The notes below the pieces were generated by a model. That model made no database searches. It worked only from the letters and a program-made list of their open reading frames with translations, and had not been told where the DNA came from. Of a DNA stretch of 64,000 bases, positions 52,807-61,481 are shown one piece after another. Every line of letters begins with the position of its first letter. Position 1 is the stretch's first letter. This stretch comes from JAAYDI01 sp052034005. Lineage in GTDB: Bacteria; Planctomycetota; Planctomycetia; Pirellulales; Pirellulaceae. Both the position numbers and the translations under genes were made by a program. The stretch spans positions 124,001 through 188,000 of the forward strand of contig JBPOJB010000001.1 of NCBI GenBank assembly GCA_052034005.1, given 5' to 3'.

Positions 52807-53046
52807 ATGAGAATCAACTTTTTCGACTGGGTTCGTGAAGGGGTTCGGCAATCCATTCTGCTGGGTCTGTCCGATGCGGCGATCGAAATCGGATCGGAGA
52901 AGGACGTGGAAGTGCTGAATCAGCAGCTTCTTGCGTCGCTGGATCAGGGACGGATCGTCGACGAGTCGGCCAAGGCGAGTCGGGGCAAGCGCAGGGTCCT
53001 GGGACGATCGCTCAGCCAGATCGTCGAGAGTCCTGCCCGCCCCTAG
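52807..53046 (+). CDS. Small planctomycete-type protein of unknown function
   Basis: 79-residue acidic/basic mixed protein beginning MRINFFDWVREGVRQSILLG, a shape I have seen in small conserved planctomycete proteins. The core is helical and ends with a basic tail (KASRGKRRVLGRSLSQIV). GGGGAG precedes the ATG. It ends four bases before the convergent aldo/keto-reductase-like gene. No domain or activity can be assigned. Confidence 0.65.
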   Translation: MRINFFDWVREGVRQSILLGLSDAAIEIGSEKDVEVLNQQLLASLDQGRIVDESAKASRGKRRVLGRSLSQIVESPARP

Positions 53047-53050
53047 CCGA

Positions 53051-54160
53051 TCACACATACTCCCACTGTCTGAGCCATGCGTACCTGGGCGGCAAGTTGG
53101 CCCAGGCACGCTGCATGGCGCGGTCTAACTCCGCCTGCTCGGCGGCGTCGAGCGTGCGCCGTTCCAGGACCGCCAGGGCCATATTGTCCACCTGCTGGAC
53201 CGTAATAAGCCCGGGGATGGGTGCGGTAATGGCCGGATTGCAGAGGATGTAACGGATGGCGAGTCGGGCGAGTCTGTCGTCCGCCTTCGCATGCTCACTC
53301 TGGGGACTGCTATCCCCCATGAACAGCGAATTGCTGGCGAACGGCTTGATGCCGAACCAGCCCACATCATGCTTCTTCATGGCAGCCCACAGCCCGTCTT
53401 CATCCGTCACCACCTTGGTACTGGCAGTGTACGGCGTACAGATCACTTCCAGCTGATCGGGGTATTTCTCGATCAGCTTCTTGATGTGGGGCCGGTCGTG
53501 GGAGGAGATGCCGGTGAAGCGGGCCTTCCCGCTCTTCTTGGCCCAATCCAGCGCCTTGATCAGCTCCTCGATCGTCGCATCATCGTGCTGGCTGCTTTCC
53601 TCCAGGCAGGTGATCCGCCACAGATCGATGTACTCCTGGTTGGCTTCCCGCAGGCCGTTTTCGAAGCCCTCCTTGAGTTTCGCGAAGGTCCGCCATTCGG
53701 GGAAGCGGACTTCCCTGGGGCCCCAGGAGAAGCCGAGGTACATCTTGTCGCGGCGTCCTTCGAGCGCTTTGCTGTACGCGATCACCTCGTTATCCCAGCA
53801 GGCGTCGATGTAGTTGATGCCGCGGTCGATGCAGCGGCTGACCACATCGCGACGATTCCGGTCGAACTCGGGCACGCCCGCGCCCAGGTACATCCAGCCC
53901 TCCCCGCTCGGCTTGGGCGGCAGCACCTTGTCGATGCGCTTCCAATGGCCGCCCAGGCAGACGGCTGAGATCATCATGTCGGTCTTGCCGCAACGGCGGT
54001 ATTCCATGTCCGGGTTGTAGCTGAGGATCTTGCTGGTGTCCTCGCCCGTCGGGTTGCCCGCCTGAACCGTCTTGGTGGCCGTCAAGGCCAGCGCCGCACC
54101 CGCGGCGGCCAACGCGCTGTCGCGCACAAAAGCACGCCGAGTCAGTCTCGTCTTAGGCAT
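53051..54160 (-). CDS. Tat-exported aldo/keto-reductase-fold protein lacking the usual catalytic residues
   Basis: 369-residue protein with a twin-arginine signal (TRRAFVRDSALAAAGAALAL) and the AKR barrel (CGKTDMMISAVCLGG to TAPIPGLITVQQVDNMALAV). The normal Tyr of the tetrad (in D-T-A-x-x-Y-G) is replaced: the site reads INYIDACWDNEV. The catalytic Lys strand reads KMYLGFSWG with no Lys, and the His of YIDLxxLH reads YIDLWRITC. So the classical Asp-Tyr-Lys-His set is mostly absent. It may be a non-redox relative or have a different mechanism. GGAGGAG precedes the ATG at 54160. Confidence 0.85.
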   Translation of the reverse strand: MPKTRLTRRAFVRDSALAAAGAALALTATKTVQAGNPTGEDTSKILSYNPDMEYRRCGKTDMMISAVCLGGHWKRIDKVLPPKPSGEGWMYLGAGVPEFDRNRRDVVSRCIDRGINYIDACWDNEVIAYSKALEGRRDKMYLGFSWGPREVRFPEWRTFAKLKEGFENGLREANQEYIDLWRITCLEESSQHDDATIEELIKALDWAKKSGKARFTGISSHDRPHIKKLIEKYPDQLEVICTPYTASTKVVTDEDGLWAAMKKHDVGWFGIKPFASNSLFMGDSSPQSEHAKADDRLARLAIRYILCNPAITAPIPGLITVQQVDNMALAVLERRTLDAAEQAELDRAMQRAWANLPPRYAWLRQWEYV

Positions 54161-54304
54161 GGACGCTCCTCCAGGTTTCTCTCCCGCGCCGACGCGCAGG
54201 GCGAGCCGCGGGACACGCAACCAGCCCCGCAACTCATGGCGATCACCGACTCGGCACCCCACATGCGCGGGCCTGCCGAGCCGGGACGAGGGACCACAGA
54301 CTGC

Positions 54305-54622
54305 CTACCAACGATCACGATCGCGACCGCCGCCGCGCCGGCCGCCGCCGCCACCACCCCCGCGGGGGCGGTCTTCACGCGGCTTGGCCTCGGTCACTTT
54401 CACTTGGCGGCCGTCGATCTCGGTCTCATTCAGACCCTGGATCGCGGCCTGAGCGGCCGCGTCATTGCCCATTTCGACAAATCCGAACCCTCGGCTCCGG
54501 CCGGAGTCGCGATCGACCACAACCTCCGCGCTGACCACCTCGCCGAACTGCGCAAACAGCTCCTCCAGGTCGGCGTTGGTTGTCTTGAAGCTCAAGTTCC
54601 CACAGTACAATTTTCGTCCCAT
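54305..54622 (-). CDS. RRM-type RNA-binding protein
   Basis: 105-residue protein with one RNA-recognition motif: RNP2 KLYCGNLSF and RNP1 RGFGFVEM. The C-terminus is Gly/Arg-rich (GGGGGGGRRGGGRDRDRW). Such glycine-rich RRM proteins in bacteria are often cold-induced and act as RNA chaperones. GGAG lies about ten bases before the ATG at 54622. The 420-nt region upstream could be a long untranslated leader, but no structure stands out. Confidence 0.93.
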   Translation of the reverse strand: MGRKLYCGNLSFKTTNADLEELFAQFGEVVSAEVVVDRDSGRSRGFGFVEMGNDAAAQAAIQGLNETEIDGRQVKVTEAKPREDRPRGGGGGGGRRGGGRDRDRW

Positions 54623-55042
54623 TACTCACACTCCGGAAGGAAACTAAAGGTTCGCATGCTGTGGCATGACTCAGTGGATCGACCCCTGGAACGCAGCCAG
54701 GCATCGGAGGCGACGACGCTCCCAACCGCGAAAGAATGACAGCAGCCCACTTTAACCGCCGTGTTTTGGAAGCAGTAGCAATCTACCAGGGCAGTCGGCA
54801 AAAGAACCTGCAACGGGACAGTCCACCGAGTGTCCCTCACGCGTCGTCTCTTTCTAGACCTTCCAAAGCAGAGAGTCGCTACGTGTACGTTCGCAACTTC
54901 AGGACGGCATCCTACGTCGAACAGGGCCGGAAGTCAATCGGCTTGGCGTGCGGCAAGCCCACCCCCGGCTCGTCCGGGCAGGCGACACAAGGCGATCGGG
55001 CGTTTGGGTTGTGCGGGACCGCGTGCCTCCCGCGGCCGCTGC
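54623..55042. other. Region upstream of RRM gene
   Basis: 420 nt between the RRM gene and the methyltransferase gene on the same strand. No gene, terminator or clear promoter is visible. It may hold a long leader for the RRM gene. Confidence 0.35.
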
Positions 55043-55930
55043 TCACGCCTCGCCCAGTCCCGGGACGGCGGCAAGGACGTATCGTGCGGCCGTGACCGAG
55101 AGCGCGTTGCCCACGTATCGCCACGCGTGTTCGACGGGCATCTGAGCGGGAAGCTGGAACGATGCGGGGAATCCGAGCAGGCGGAGGATCTCGCGCGGCG
55201 CGAACCGTCGCAACCCGGTGGCTGTGACCAGGTACGACCCGCTCCGGACAACGGAGCGCCCGTAGGCGGCGGTGAAGCAGCTCGTACAGGCGTCCGGGGC
55301 GCGCGGGTCGACCCGGTCGATGGCCGCCGCATAACGGTGTGCGATCGTGGGGGGGACGGCCAACGCCGGGTCCGGGCAGGCGTCCAGGAAGCTCGCCAGC
55401 GGCTGTGCCGGGCCGTGCGGCACGGACCAGGTCCGCAACTCCAACTCTCCCTGTGCGGCCACCAGATAGAACCGGCGGCGGCGGCTGGGGATCCCCAACT
55501 CCGTCGGGCACAGCACCAGCTCCTGCCGATGGTAGCGGCACATGTCGAGCGTATCGCACAGCCGGCGGTACGACTGGGATGCCTGGAAGGGAGGGACGTT
55601 TTCCAGGGCAATGTATGGCGGCCGCAGCTCGGCAATCCGTTCGATCACCGCCAGCAGGCCGGCCGCGCGCGGATCGGCCAGGTCGCGCTGGCGCCCCCGC
55701 CGCGTGTACGGCTGGCAGGGCGGCGACAGCCACCACAAGTCCGACTCCCAGGCACGGTAGTCCGCACGCGGGATCGACTCGATGGTCCGAAGGACTGTCG
55801 CGTGCGGATAGTTGTGCGCGTAGATCTCCAGCGCCCCGGGATTGATATCGACCGCCGCGACAACCTGCGCCCGCCGGCCGACCGCCGCCGCGCAGCCGCC
55901 GATGCCGCAAAACAGTTCGAGTACACGCAT
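55043..55930 (-). CDS. Dnmt2-type tRNA (cytosine-5) methyltransferase homolog
   Basis: 295-residue methyltransferase of the Dnmt2 (TRDMT1) group. Motif I is LELFCGIGGCAAA, the catalytic Cys72 sits in SPPCQPYTRRGRQRD, motif VI is ALENVPPF (Glu110), motif VIII is RRRRFYLVA, and the Dnmt2-specific CFT tripeptide is in SCFTAAYGRSVVRSGSYL (218-220). The order and closing part (FAPREILRLLGFP, YVGNALSV) agree with human TRDMT1. The family methylates C38 of tRNAs, mainly tRNA-Asp in eukaryotes and tRNA-Glu in the characterised Geobacter enzyme. The ATG at 55930 starts at the first motif. No restriction enzyme is nearby. Confidence 0.88.
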   Translation of the reverse strand: MRVLELFCGIGGCAAAVGRRAQVVAAVDINPGALEIYAHNYPHATVLRTIESIPRADYRAWESDLWWLSPPCQPYTRRGRQRDLADPRAAGLLAVIERIAELRPPYIALENVPPFQASQSYRRLCDTLDMCRYHRQELVLCPTELGIPSRRRRFYLVAAQGELELRTWSVPHGPAQPLASFLDACPDPALAVPPTIAHRYAAAIDRVDPRAPDACTSCFTAAYGRSVVRSGSYLVTATGLRRFAPREILRLLGFPASFQLPAQMPVEHAWRYVGNALSVTAARYVLAAVPGLGEA

Positions 55931-56144
55931 GAGACCATTATGATCGGGCCATGGCGCGGGGACAGCCCCGGCAGTGGTTCGCCGGAAGCAGTGCGTCCGC
56001 GCGATGCACCGCGCGCCCGCCCGCCCGAGTGTAATCGTCATCACCGTGCGGCCATCGATGGTTGCACGGGGAGGTCCGTAGAGGTATCGTGAACTCCCAA
56101 CGTCGGAAGTAACCTGGTGAAATCGGCAAGCGGAGGGACCGACC

Positions 56145-58331
56145 ATGACGACGCACACGTTCGCGACCAGCGGGGCAATACGTACGACCGGAGCGCTGGC
56201 ATGGCTGTGGTGCCTGCTGGTGTGCATGTCCAGCGCGGCGGGCCAGGAACAGCGGACGCTGACGAGGCAAGTGTTGCGCGACAAGATTCGTGGCGGTTGG
56301 GCCGGGCAGATGATCGGTGTGGCGTATGGTGCTCCGACCGAATTCCAGTGGCGCGGGCGCATCATCGAGGATGACCTGGACTGGCAGCCGGGCATGCTCG
56401 AGAACACGATCCACCAGGATGACCTGTATGTCGAGATGACGTTCGCCAAGGTGATGGATGACGTGGGCCTGGACGCGACCTGTGAGCAATTCGGCGAGGC
56501 GTTTAAGGGCTCCCAGTACCACGTGTGGCACGCCAACGCGGGCGCACGGCGCGTGCTGAACCAGGGCATCAACGCGCCCTGGTCGGGTCATCCGAAATAC
56601 AATTTCCACGCCAACGACATCGACTTCCAGATCGAAGCCGACTTCATCGGATTGATGTGCCCCGGGCTGCCGCACGAGTCGAACAGATTCTGCGATCGGG
56701 TCGGCCACGTGATGAACTACGGCGACGGGGTATACGGCGGCATGTTCGTGTGCGGCATGTACGCGGCCGCCTACCTGCAGGACGATCCGCGTGAAGTCGT
56801 CACCGCGGGCTGGCGGTGCATCCCACCCGGCAGCCAATACGGCCAGCTGATCGAGGATTTGCTCGACTGGTCGGCCCAGTACCCGGACGATTGGCGCAAG
56901 GTGTGGCACTTGGTCCAGGACAAATGGGACGTGGATGACCCGTGCCCCGACGGATTCCAGGCGGACTTCAACATCGACGCGAAACTCAACGGCGCGTATG
57001 TCGCCTTCGGGCTGCTGTTCGGCGGCGGTGATTTCGAGCGGACGCTGGAGATCTCCACGCGCTGCGGTCAGGATTCGGACTGCAATCCCTCCAGCGCCGG
57101 CGGCGTGCTCGGCGTGATGCTGGGCTTCGATCGCATCCCCCAGAAGTTCGTGGAAGAACTGCCGTCGCTGGAGAACCGCAAGTTCGACTTCACCGACTAC
57201 TCGTTTAACGAGATCGTGGCCTCCACAGAGAAGCGGGCATTGCAGGTCATTGAGAGGGCGGGCGGCCGCGTGACGGATGCCGACGTGACCATTCGCGTAC
57301 AGGCTCCCGAACCGCCCGAACTGGAACAGTGGACGCCCGGCATCCCCGACCGGCGCATCGGTGTCGATGAGACGGTCTGGAGCTGGTCGGGTCCGTGGGC
57401 CCAGGACGGCCAGCTCAAGGTTGCCAAGCAGGCCGGCTGCGAAGCCACGCTGCAGTTCAGCGGCGTCGCCGTGGCCATCATCGGCCGACTCAACCAGTCG
57501 GGCGGTCGCGCCGATGTCTTCCTGGACGGCCAGAAACAGGAATTGGGCCTGGATGCCTACATCGTGCCGAACACGCATGACAATGTGCTCTGGCAGGCGT
57601 ACGGCCTGGAGCCCGGCGAGCACACGCTACGCATCGCCACGTCCGGCCAGGCCGACGCACGCTCCAACGGCCGCGAGATCGCGATCTCGCAGGCCCTCGT
57701 GTATCAGGCGGCCCGGACGCAGGACCATCCGGATTCGACCGCCTGGGACCCGTTGTTCGCCGCGGACCTCTCCGACGCCCAATTCCCGGCCGGCGTCTGG
57801 TCGTTTACCGGCGGCGTGCTCACGGCCACGGAGGATCAGTGCATCTGGACGAAGAAGACCTACGCGGATTGTATCGTGGATCTGGAGTTCAAGACCGATG
57901 AGGGCACCAACAGCGGAGTGTTCGTCTACTGCTCCGATACCGACGCTTTCATCCCCAACTCCGTGGAAATCCAGATCGCCGACGACTTCGCGCCCCAGTG
58001 GGCCAACAGCCCGAAGACCTGGCAATGCGGGGCCATCTTCGGCCATCTGGCGGCCCGCGCGAGCGTGGTGAAGAGGCCCGGCCAGTGGAACCGGATGACG
58101 ATCACCTGCCGCGGACCGATCATCTCAGTCCTGCTGAACGGTCAGCAGGTGACGGAAATCGACCTGCGCCGATGGACGTCGGCCACGCGGAATCCGGACG
58201 GCAGCGAGATCCCGGCGTGGCTCAGCAGGCCGCTGGCCGAGTTGCCGACGCGCGGCCACGTCGGCCTGCAGGGCAAGCATGCGGGCGCACCGATCTACTT
58301 CCGTAACCTGCGGATCAAGACGCTGCCGTAA
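56145..58331 (+). CDS. ADP-ribosylglycohydrolase-fold and DUF1080 fusion, secreted
   Basis: 728-residue protein with a signal peptide (LAWLWCLLVCMSSAAGQ). Residues about 40-400 are an ADP-ribosylglycohydrolase fold: metal ligands in HQDDLYVEMTF (Asp92, Asp93) and in GQDSDCNPSSAGGVLGVMLG. A linker domain with a GWSWSGPWA-like carbohydrate-binding sandwich follows, then a C-terminal DUF1080 domain (about 545-728, FKTDEGTNSGVFVYCSD, RPGQWNRMTITCRGP). DUF1080 is linked to 3-keto-glycoside hydrolysis. The combination is common in planctomycetes and probably handles glycosides outside the cytoplasm. GGAGGG precedes the ATG. Confidence 0.88.
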   Translation: MTTHTFATSGAIRTTGALAWLWCLLVCMSSAAGQEQRTLTRQVLRDKIRGGWAGQMIGVAYGAPTEFQWRGRIIEDDLDWQPGMLENTIHQDDLYVEMTFAKVMDDVGLDATCEQFGEAFKGSQYHVWHANAGARRVLNQGINAPWSGHPKYNFHANDIDFQIEADFIGLMCPGLPHESNRFCDRVGHVMNYGDGVYGGMFVCGMYAAAYLQDDPREVVTAGWRCIPPGSQYGQLIEDLLDWSAQYPDDWRKVWHLVQDKWDVDDPCPDGFQADFNIDAKLNGAYVAFGLLFGGGDFERTLEISTRCGQDSDCNPSSAGGVLGVMLGFDRIPQKFVEELPSLENRKFDFTDYSFNEIVASTEKRALQVIERAGGRVTDADVTIRVQAPEPPELEQWTPGIPDRRIGVDETVWSWSGPWAQDGQLKVAKQAGCEATLQFSGVAVAIIGRLNQSGGRADVFLDGQKQELGLDAYIVPNTHDNVLWQAYGLEPGEHTLRIATSGQADARSNGREIAISQALVYQAARTQDHPDSTAWDPLFAADLSDAQFPAGVWSFTGGVLTATEDQCIWTKKTYADCIVDLEFKTDEGTNSGVFVYCSDTDAFIPNSVEIQIADDFAPQWANSPKTWQCGAIFGHLAARASVVKRPGQWNRMTITCRGPIISVLLNGQQVTEIDLRRWTSATRNPDGSEIPAWLSRPLAELPTRGHVGLQGKHAGAPIYFRNLRIKTLP

Positions 58332-58338
58332 CCCGGCC

Positions 58339-59214
58339 CTACGGTTCCCGACCCGGCTTCGTGTCGTCGATGCGCCACATCCGGCGCACCATGTCGTAGC
58401 CGGACGGGTCGTAGGCCTTGAGTTCCTCGCGGGTCCGCGGCGTGTAGTATCCGCCCACGAAGTAGACCATGGACAGCTCGGCGAAGTATTCCAGCTGGTT
58501 CACGGCTGCATAGCCTTGTTCGAGAACCTCGCCGTTCTCGTCCTTGACGTTGTGGTACAGCCCCTGGTCCATGGCGTGCCGCCAGGTGTCGTAGATCGTC
58601 GGCTCGGTCTCCGGCCATTGTTCCAGCTGATAGGCGTGGGCGAACTCGTGGGCCAGCGCCATCAGCGCGCGGCGCTCCGGCAGCCACACGTAGTTGTCGG
58701 CCGAATAGATGAGGATGCTGCTGGCCATCCGCGGATCGAGGTGCGCGTAGTGCTGGGGCGCATGCCGCTGGAAATACTCCAGGCCGTTGTCCCGGCCGCC
58801 CCCGGCGGACCGCTCGCCGAACATCAAGAACAACGTGAGGTGGCGGAACGGCTCCTGGGCCGGCTTGGGGAAACGGCGCATCAGCTCCTCCAACTGCCGC
58901 TGCAGCCGGTCCAGCGCCTTCCGGGCCAACTCCGGGTCTTCCTGCAGGAGTTGCTTCTCGACCAGCACGGTCCAGCCGTGGATCTGCCGGGACTCGTAGG
59001 CGCGCGGCGGGGCGCTGAAGTTGACGGGCGGCTGGTAAGGCGGCTGCGGCGTGATCCGTTCGACCGGCGCAGGCTGCGTCTGGTCGGCGCCCGCCTGCTG
59101 CGGCCGGGCCTCGACCCGGTCTTGCGCCGGACAGGCCGCCGGTGCCCAGGATGGCAGGCCGGCCAGGCCGCCCGCCAGACAGAAAACGGTCATGATCACC
59201 CATGTACCACGCAC
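58339..59214 (-). CDS. Secreted zincin-type metallopeptidase-like protein
   Basis: 291-residue protein with a signal peptide (VIMTVFCLAGGLAGLPSWA) and a Gln/Pro-rich linker. The zinc site is ALAHEFAHAYQ (HExxH, His near 189 and 193), with a likely third ligand Glu in LEYFAELSMVYFVG about 55 residues on. This pattern resembles the anthrax-lethal-factor-like zincin fold. GGYYTPRTREELKAYDP follows. The GTG at 59214 is chosen because AAAGGTGAG lies just upstream; a GTG three codons earlier has its ribosome site too close. It ends 7 nt from the convergent ADPRH gene. Confidence 0.78.
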   Translation of the reverse strand: MRGTWVIMTVFCLAGGLAGLPSWAPAACPAQDRVEARPQQAGADQTQPAPVERITPQPPYQPPVNFSAPPRAYESRQIHGWTVLVEKQLLQEDPELARKALDRLQRQLEELMRRFPKPAQEPFRHLTLFLMFGERSAGGGRDNGLEYFQRHAPQHYAHLDPRMASSILIYSADNYVWLPERRALMALAHEFAHAYQLEQWPETEPTIYDTWRHAMDQGLYHNVKDENGEVLEQGYAAVNQLEYFAELSMVYFVGGYYTPRTREELKAYDPSGYDMVRRMWRIDDTKPGREP

Positions 59215-59266
59215 GGTTCTCACCTTTCCAGGCAGTGTGCCATACGGACAGGATCCTCAGGTTCGG

Positions 59267-60337
59267 TCAGTTCCAGCGGAACCAGCGCAGAGCGAGCACG
59301 AAGCTGATGCCGCCCCAGGCGACGATCAGCAATAGCTCCGGACCCAGCGCCAACAGGCTCGTGCCCTCGAGCATCACGCTGCGCAACGCGTGGATCAACG
59401 GCGTGAGCGGCAGCACCGACAGGAAAGGCTGCAGGCTCTCCGGGAACCGCTCCGGCGAGAAGAAGATCCCGGACCCGATCCACATCGGGAGCATCACCGC
59501 GTTCATCAAGCCGGAGACCGTCTCGATGGTCTGCGCACGGCTCGCGATCAGCAATCCGATCCCGGCGAACTCAAAGGTGCCGAGCAGGATGAGCAACGCC
59601 AACGACCAGCAACTCCCCTGACTCGTCACGCCAAACAGCAGTCGTGAGAACAGGAGCAGCATCAGCACTTCGGGGATCGTGAACAGGAAGCGACTGGTCA
59701 TCAGCGCTGCCAGGAAATGGCTGCGCTTCATCGGTGTTGCCAGGTACCGCTTGAGCAGTTTCCTCAGCCGCATATCGACGATCGCGAAGCCGACGCCCCA
59801 CATGCCGCCGCCCAGGAGGCCCATACCCAACAAGCCGGGGACGAGAAAGTCGATGTATCGGCTGCCGGGCTCGGTCGACGCGTGATCCTGCACCGCGACG
59901 GCGTCCCGCCGATCCGCCGCCCGCTGCAGGAGTTCGTCAGCCAGGTGCCGTGCCAGGACGCTGTTCGCCTGGGCCGGGTCGAAGTAGTAATCGTAGCCTC
60001 CCGAGGCGCTCGACGACACGGCAATCACCAGCTCGGCACGCCCGGTCCGCAGCCGCCGGCGGCTCTCCGGCTCGTCGCAGATCGAGACGCGGAACCGGCC
60101 GTCGTCCGCCAGCATCCGACACACGGGCTCGGCGCCGACACCCGCCTGCACGACCACGGCGAAGTTCCCGACCGGCTTGTTGCGAAAGGCGGTCCCCAGC
60201 GCCAGGACCATGATCAGCGGGAAGACGTACACCCAGAAGATCGCGGCCGGCTCGCGAACGAACTCGCGCACCCGAGCTGCGATCAGGCTGAAGAACGGAT
60301 GCTGTCGCACGGGGAGTGTGTCGATCGGTTCGATCAC
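59267..60337 (-). CDS. ABC-2 type exporter permease
   Basis: 356-residue permease. One N-terminal helix (AAIFWVYVFPLIMVLALGTAF), a roughly 140-residue extracytoplasmic domain and five C-terminal helices (IDFLVPGLLGMGLLGGGMWGVGF onward), ending LALRWFRWN. The ATG overlaps the stop of the ATPase gene (ATGA), so the two make one exporter. Related to drug or polysaccharide export; substrate not predictable. Confidence 0.9.
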   Translation of the reverse strand: MIEPIDTLPVRQHPFFSLIAARVREFVREPAAIFWVYVFPLIMVLALGTAFRNKPVGNFAVVVQAGVGAEPVCRMLADDGRFRVSICDEPESRRRLRTGRAELVIAVSSSASGGYDYYFDPAQANSVLARHLADELLQRAADRRDAVAVQDHASTEPGSRYIDFLVPGLLGMGLLGGGMWGVGFAIVDMRLRKLLKRYLATPMKRSHFLAALMTSRFLFTIPEVLMLLLFSRLLFGVTSQGSCWSLALLILLGTFEFAGIGLLIASRAQTIETVSGLMNAVMLPMWIGSGIFFSPERFPESLQPFLSVLPLTPLIHALRSVMLEGTSLLALGPELLLIVAWGGISFVLALRWFRWN

Positions 60338-61299
60338 GAGCCGGCCTCCTCCGCGGGCTGCAACTGCCGCCCCGTGAGCATGACGAAGACGTCATCCAGA
60401 CTCGCGTGCCGCGTGACCAGGCTCGCCAGCTCCCAGTGCCGCCGCTCCAGACGCTCGATCAGCGCGGGTAGGACCCGATGCGGTTCAGCCACCGCCAGAT
60501 GGATCGCACTCGCTTCGTGGCGGCAGCTCACGACTGAGGGCAAGTCGCTCCAGAACGCCGGCGGCTGCGCGCGCCCTTCGGGCGAGGCCAGCGAGAATTC
60601 CACGACATGGTGGCCGCCCAGACGCGCGATCAGGTCGCGCGGCGCGCCGCTGGCAATGATCCGCCCCTGGTCCACGATCGCCACGCGGTCGCAGAGCCGC
60701 TCGGCCTCCTCCATGTAGTGCGTCGTCAACAGCGTCGTGCGGCCCTGCCGACGACAGTCACCGATGATCTCCCACAAGTGGCGACGCGAATGCGGATCGA
60801 GGCCGGTCGTGGGCTCGTCCAGGAACAACAATGCCGGATCGCCCACCAGCGCGGTTGCGATCGCCAGCCGCTGCCGCTGGCCGCCCGATAAGTGCTTGAT
60901 CCAGGCACCCGCCTTCTCTTCGAGCCCGACGCGGATCATCGCCTCCTGGGGCGCTAGACCGCGCGGATAGAAGCTGCGGAACAGCGACAGCGTCTCGCGC
61001 ACGGTCAGCTTGTCCGAGAACTGTGTCTCTTGGAGCGAGATCCCGATGCGCTGGCGGATCGCCGAGCCATGGCCGCGCCAGCTCATCCCCAGCACGGACA
61101 CGTCCCCGCTGGTCGGCTCCAACAGCCCCTCCAGGATCTCGATCGTCGTCGTCTTCCCGGCCCCGTTCGGACCGAGCACGCCGAAGCACTCGCCTTCGTC
61201 CACCGACAGGTCGATCCCCCGCACCGCCTCCACCGGCGGCTTGCCTGGATAAGTCTTCTTCAGTTGCCTGCAACAGATGGCCTGCGACATGGACGACAT
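60334..61299 (-). CDS. ABC exporter ATPase
   Basis: 321-residue ATPase with Walker A GPNGAGKTT, Q-loop SLQETQFSD, signature LSGGQRQRLAIA, Walker B LLFLDEPTTGLDP and H-loop LLTTHYMEEAE. The C-terminal 90 residues match the DUF4162-like extension of ABC-2 ATPases. Paired with the overlapping permease gene. The ATG at 61299 is used; another ATG three codons on is equally plausible. Confidence 0.93.
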   Translation of the reverse strand: MSSMSQAICCRQLKKTYPGKPPVEAVRGIDLSVDEGECFGVLGPNGAGKTTTIEILEGLLEPTSGDVSVLGMSWRGHGSAIRQRIGISLQETQFSDKLTVRETLSLFRSFYPRGLAPQEAMIRVGLEEKAGAWIKHLSGGQRQRLAIATALVGDPALLFLDEPTTGLDPHSRRHLWEIIGDCRRQGRTTLLTTHYMEEAERLCDRVAIVDQGRIIASGAPRDLIARLGGHHVVEFSLASPEGRAQPPAFWSDLPSVVSCRHEASAIHLAVAEPHRVLPALIERLERRHWELASLVTRHASLDDVFVMLTGRQLQPAEEAGS

Positions 61300-61481
61300 C
61301 AGGTTCCAAGACGATCCGGGTCGGCAAAACGGGCTCACCTGCCGGGACCCCGCAGCCAGGACGGCAGAGAGAAGAAAAGGTAGCACATGGATTGGCTCGG
61401 GCCAATGGGCGGCGGTCCGCCGGGGCGGGGCCCGAGCACACATCACCCGGCGGCGATGCGGCAGATGAGTACCAGCAGGGG

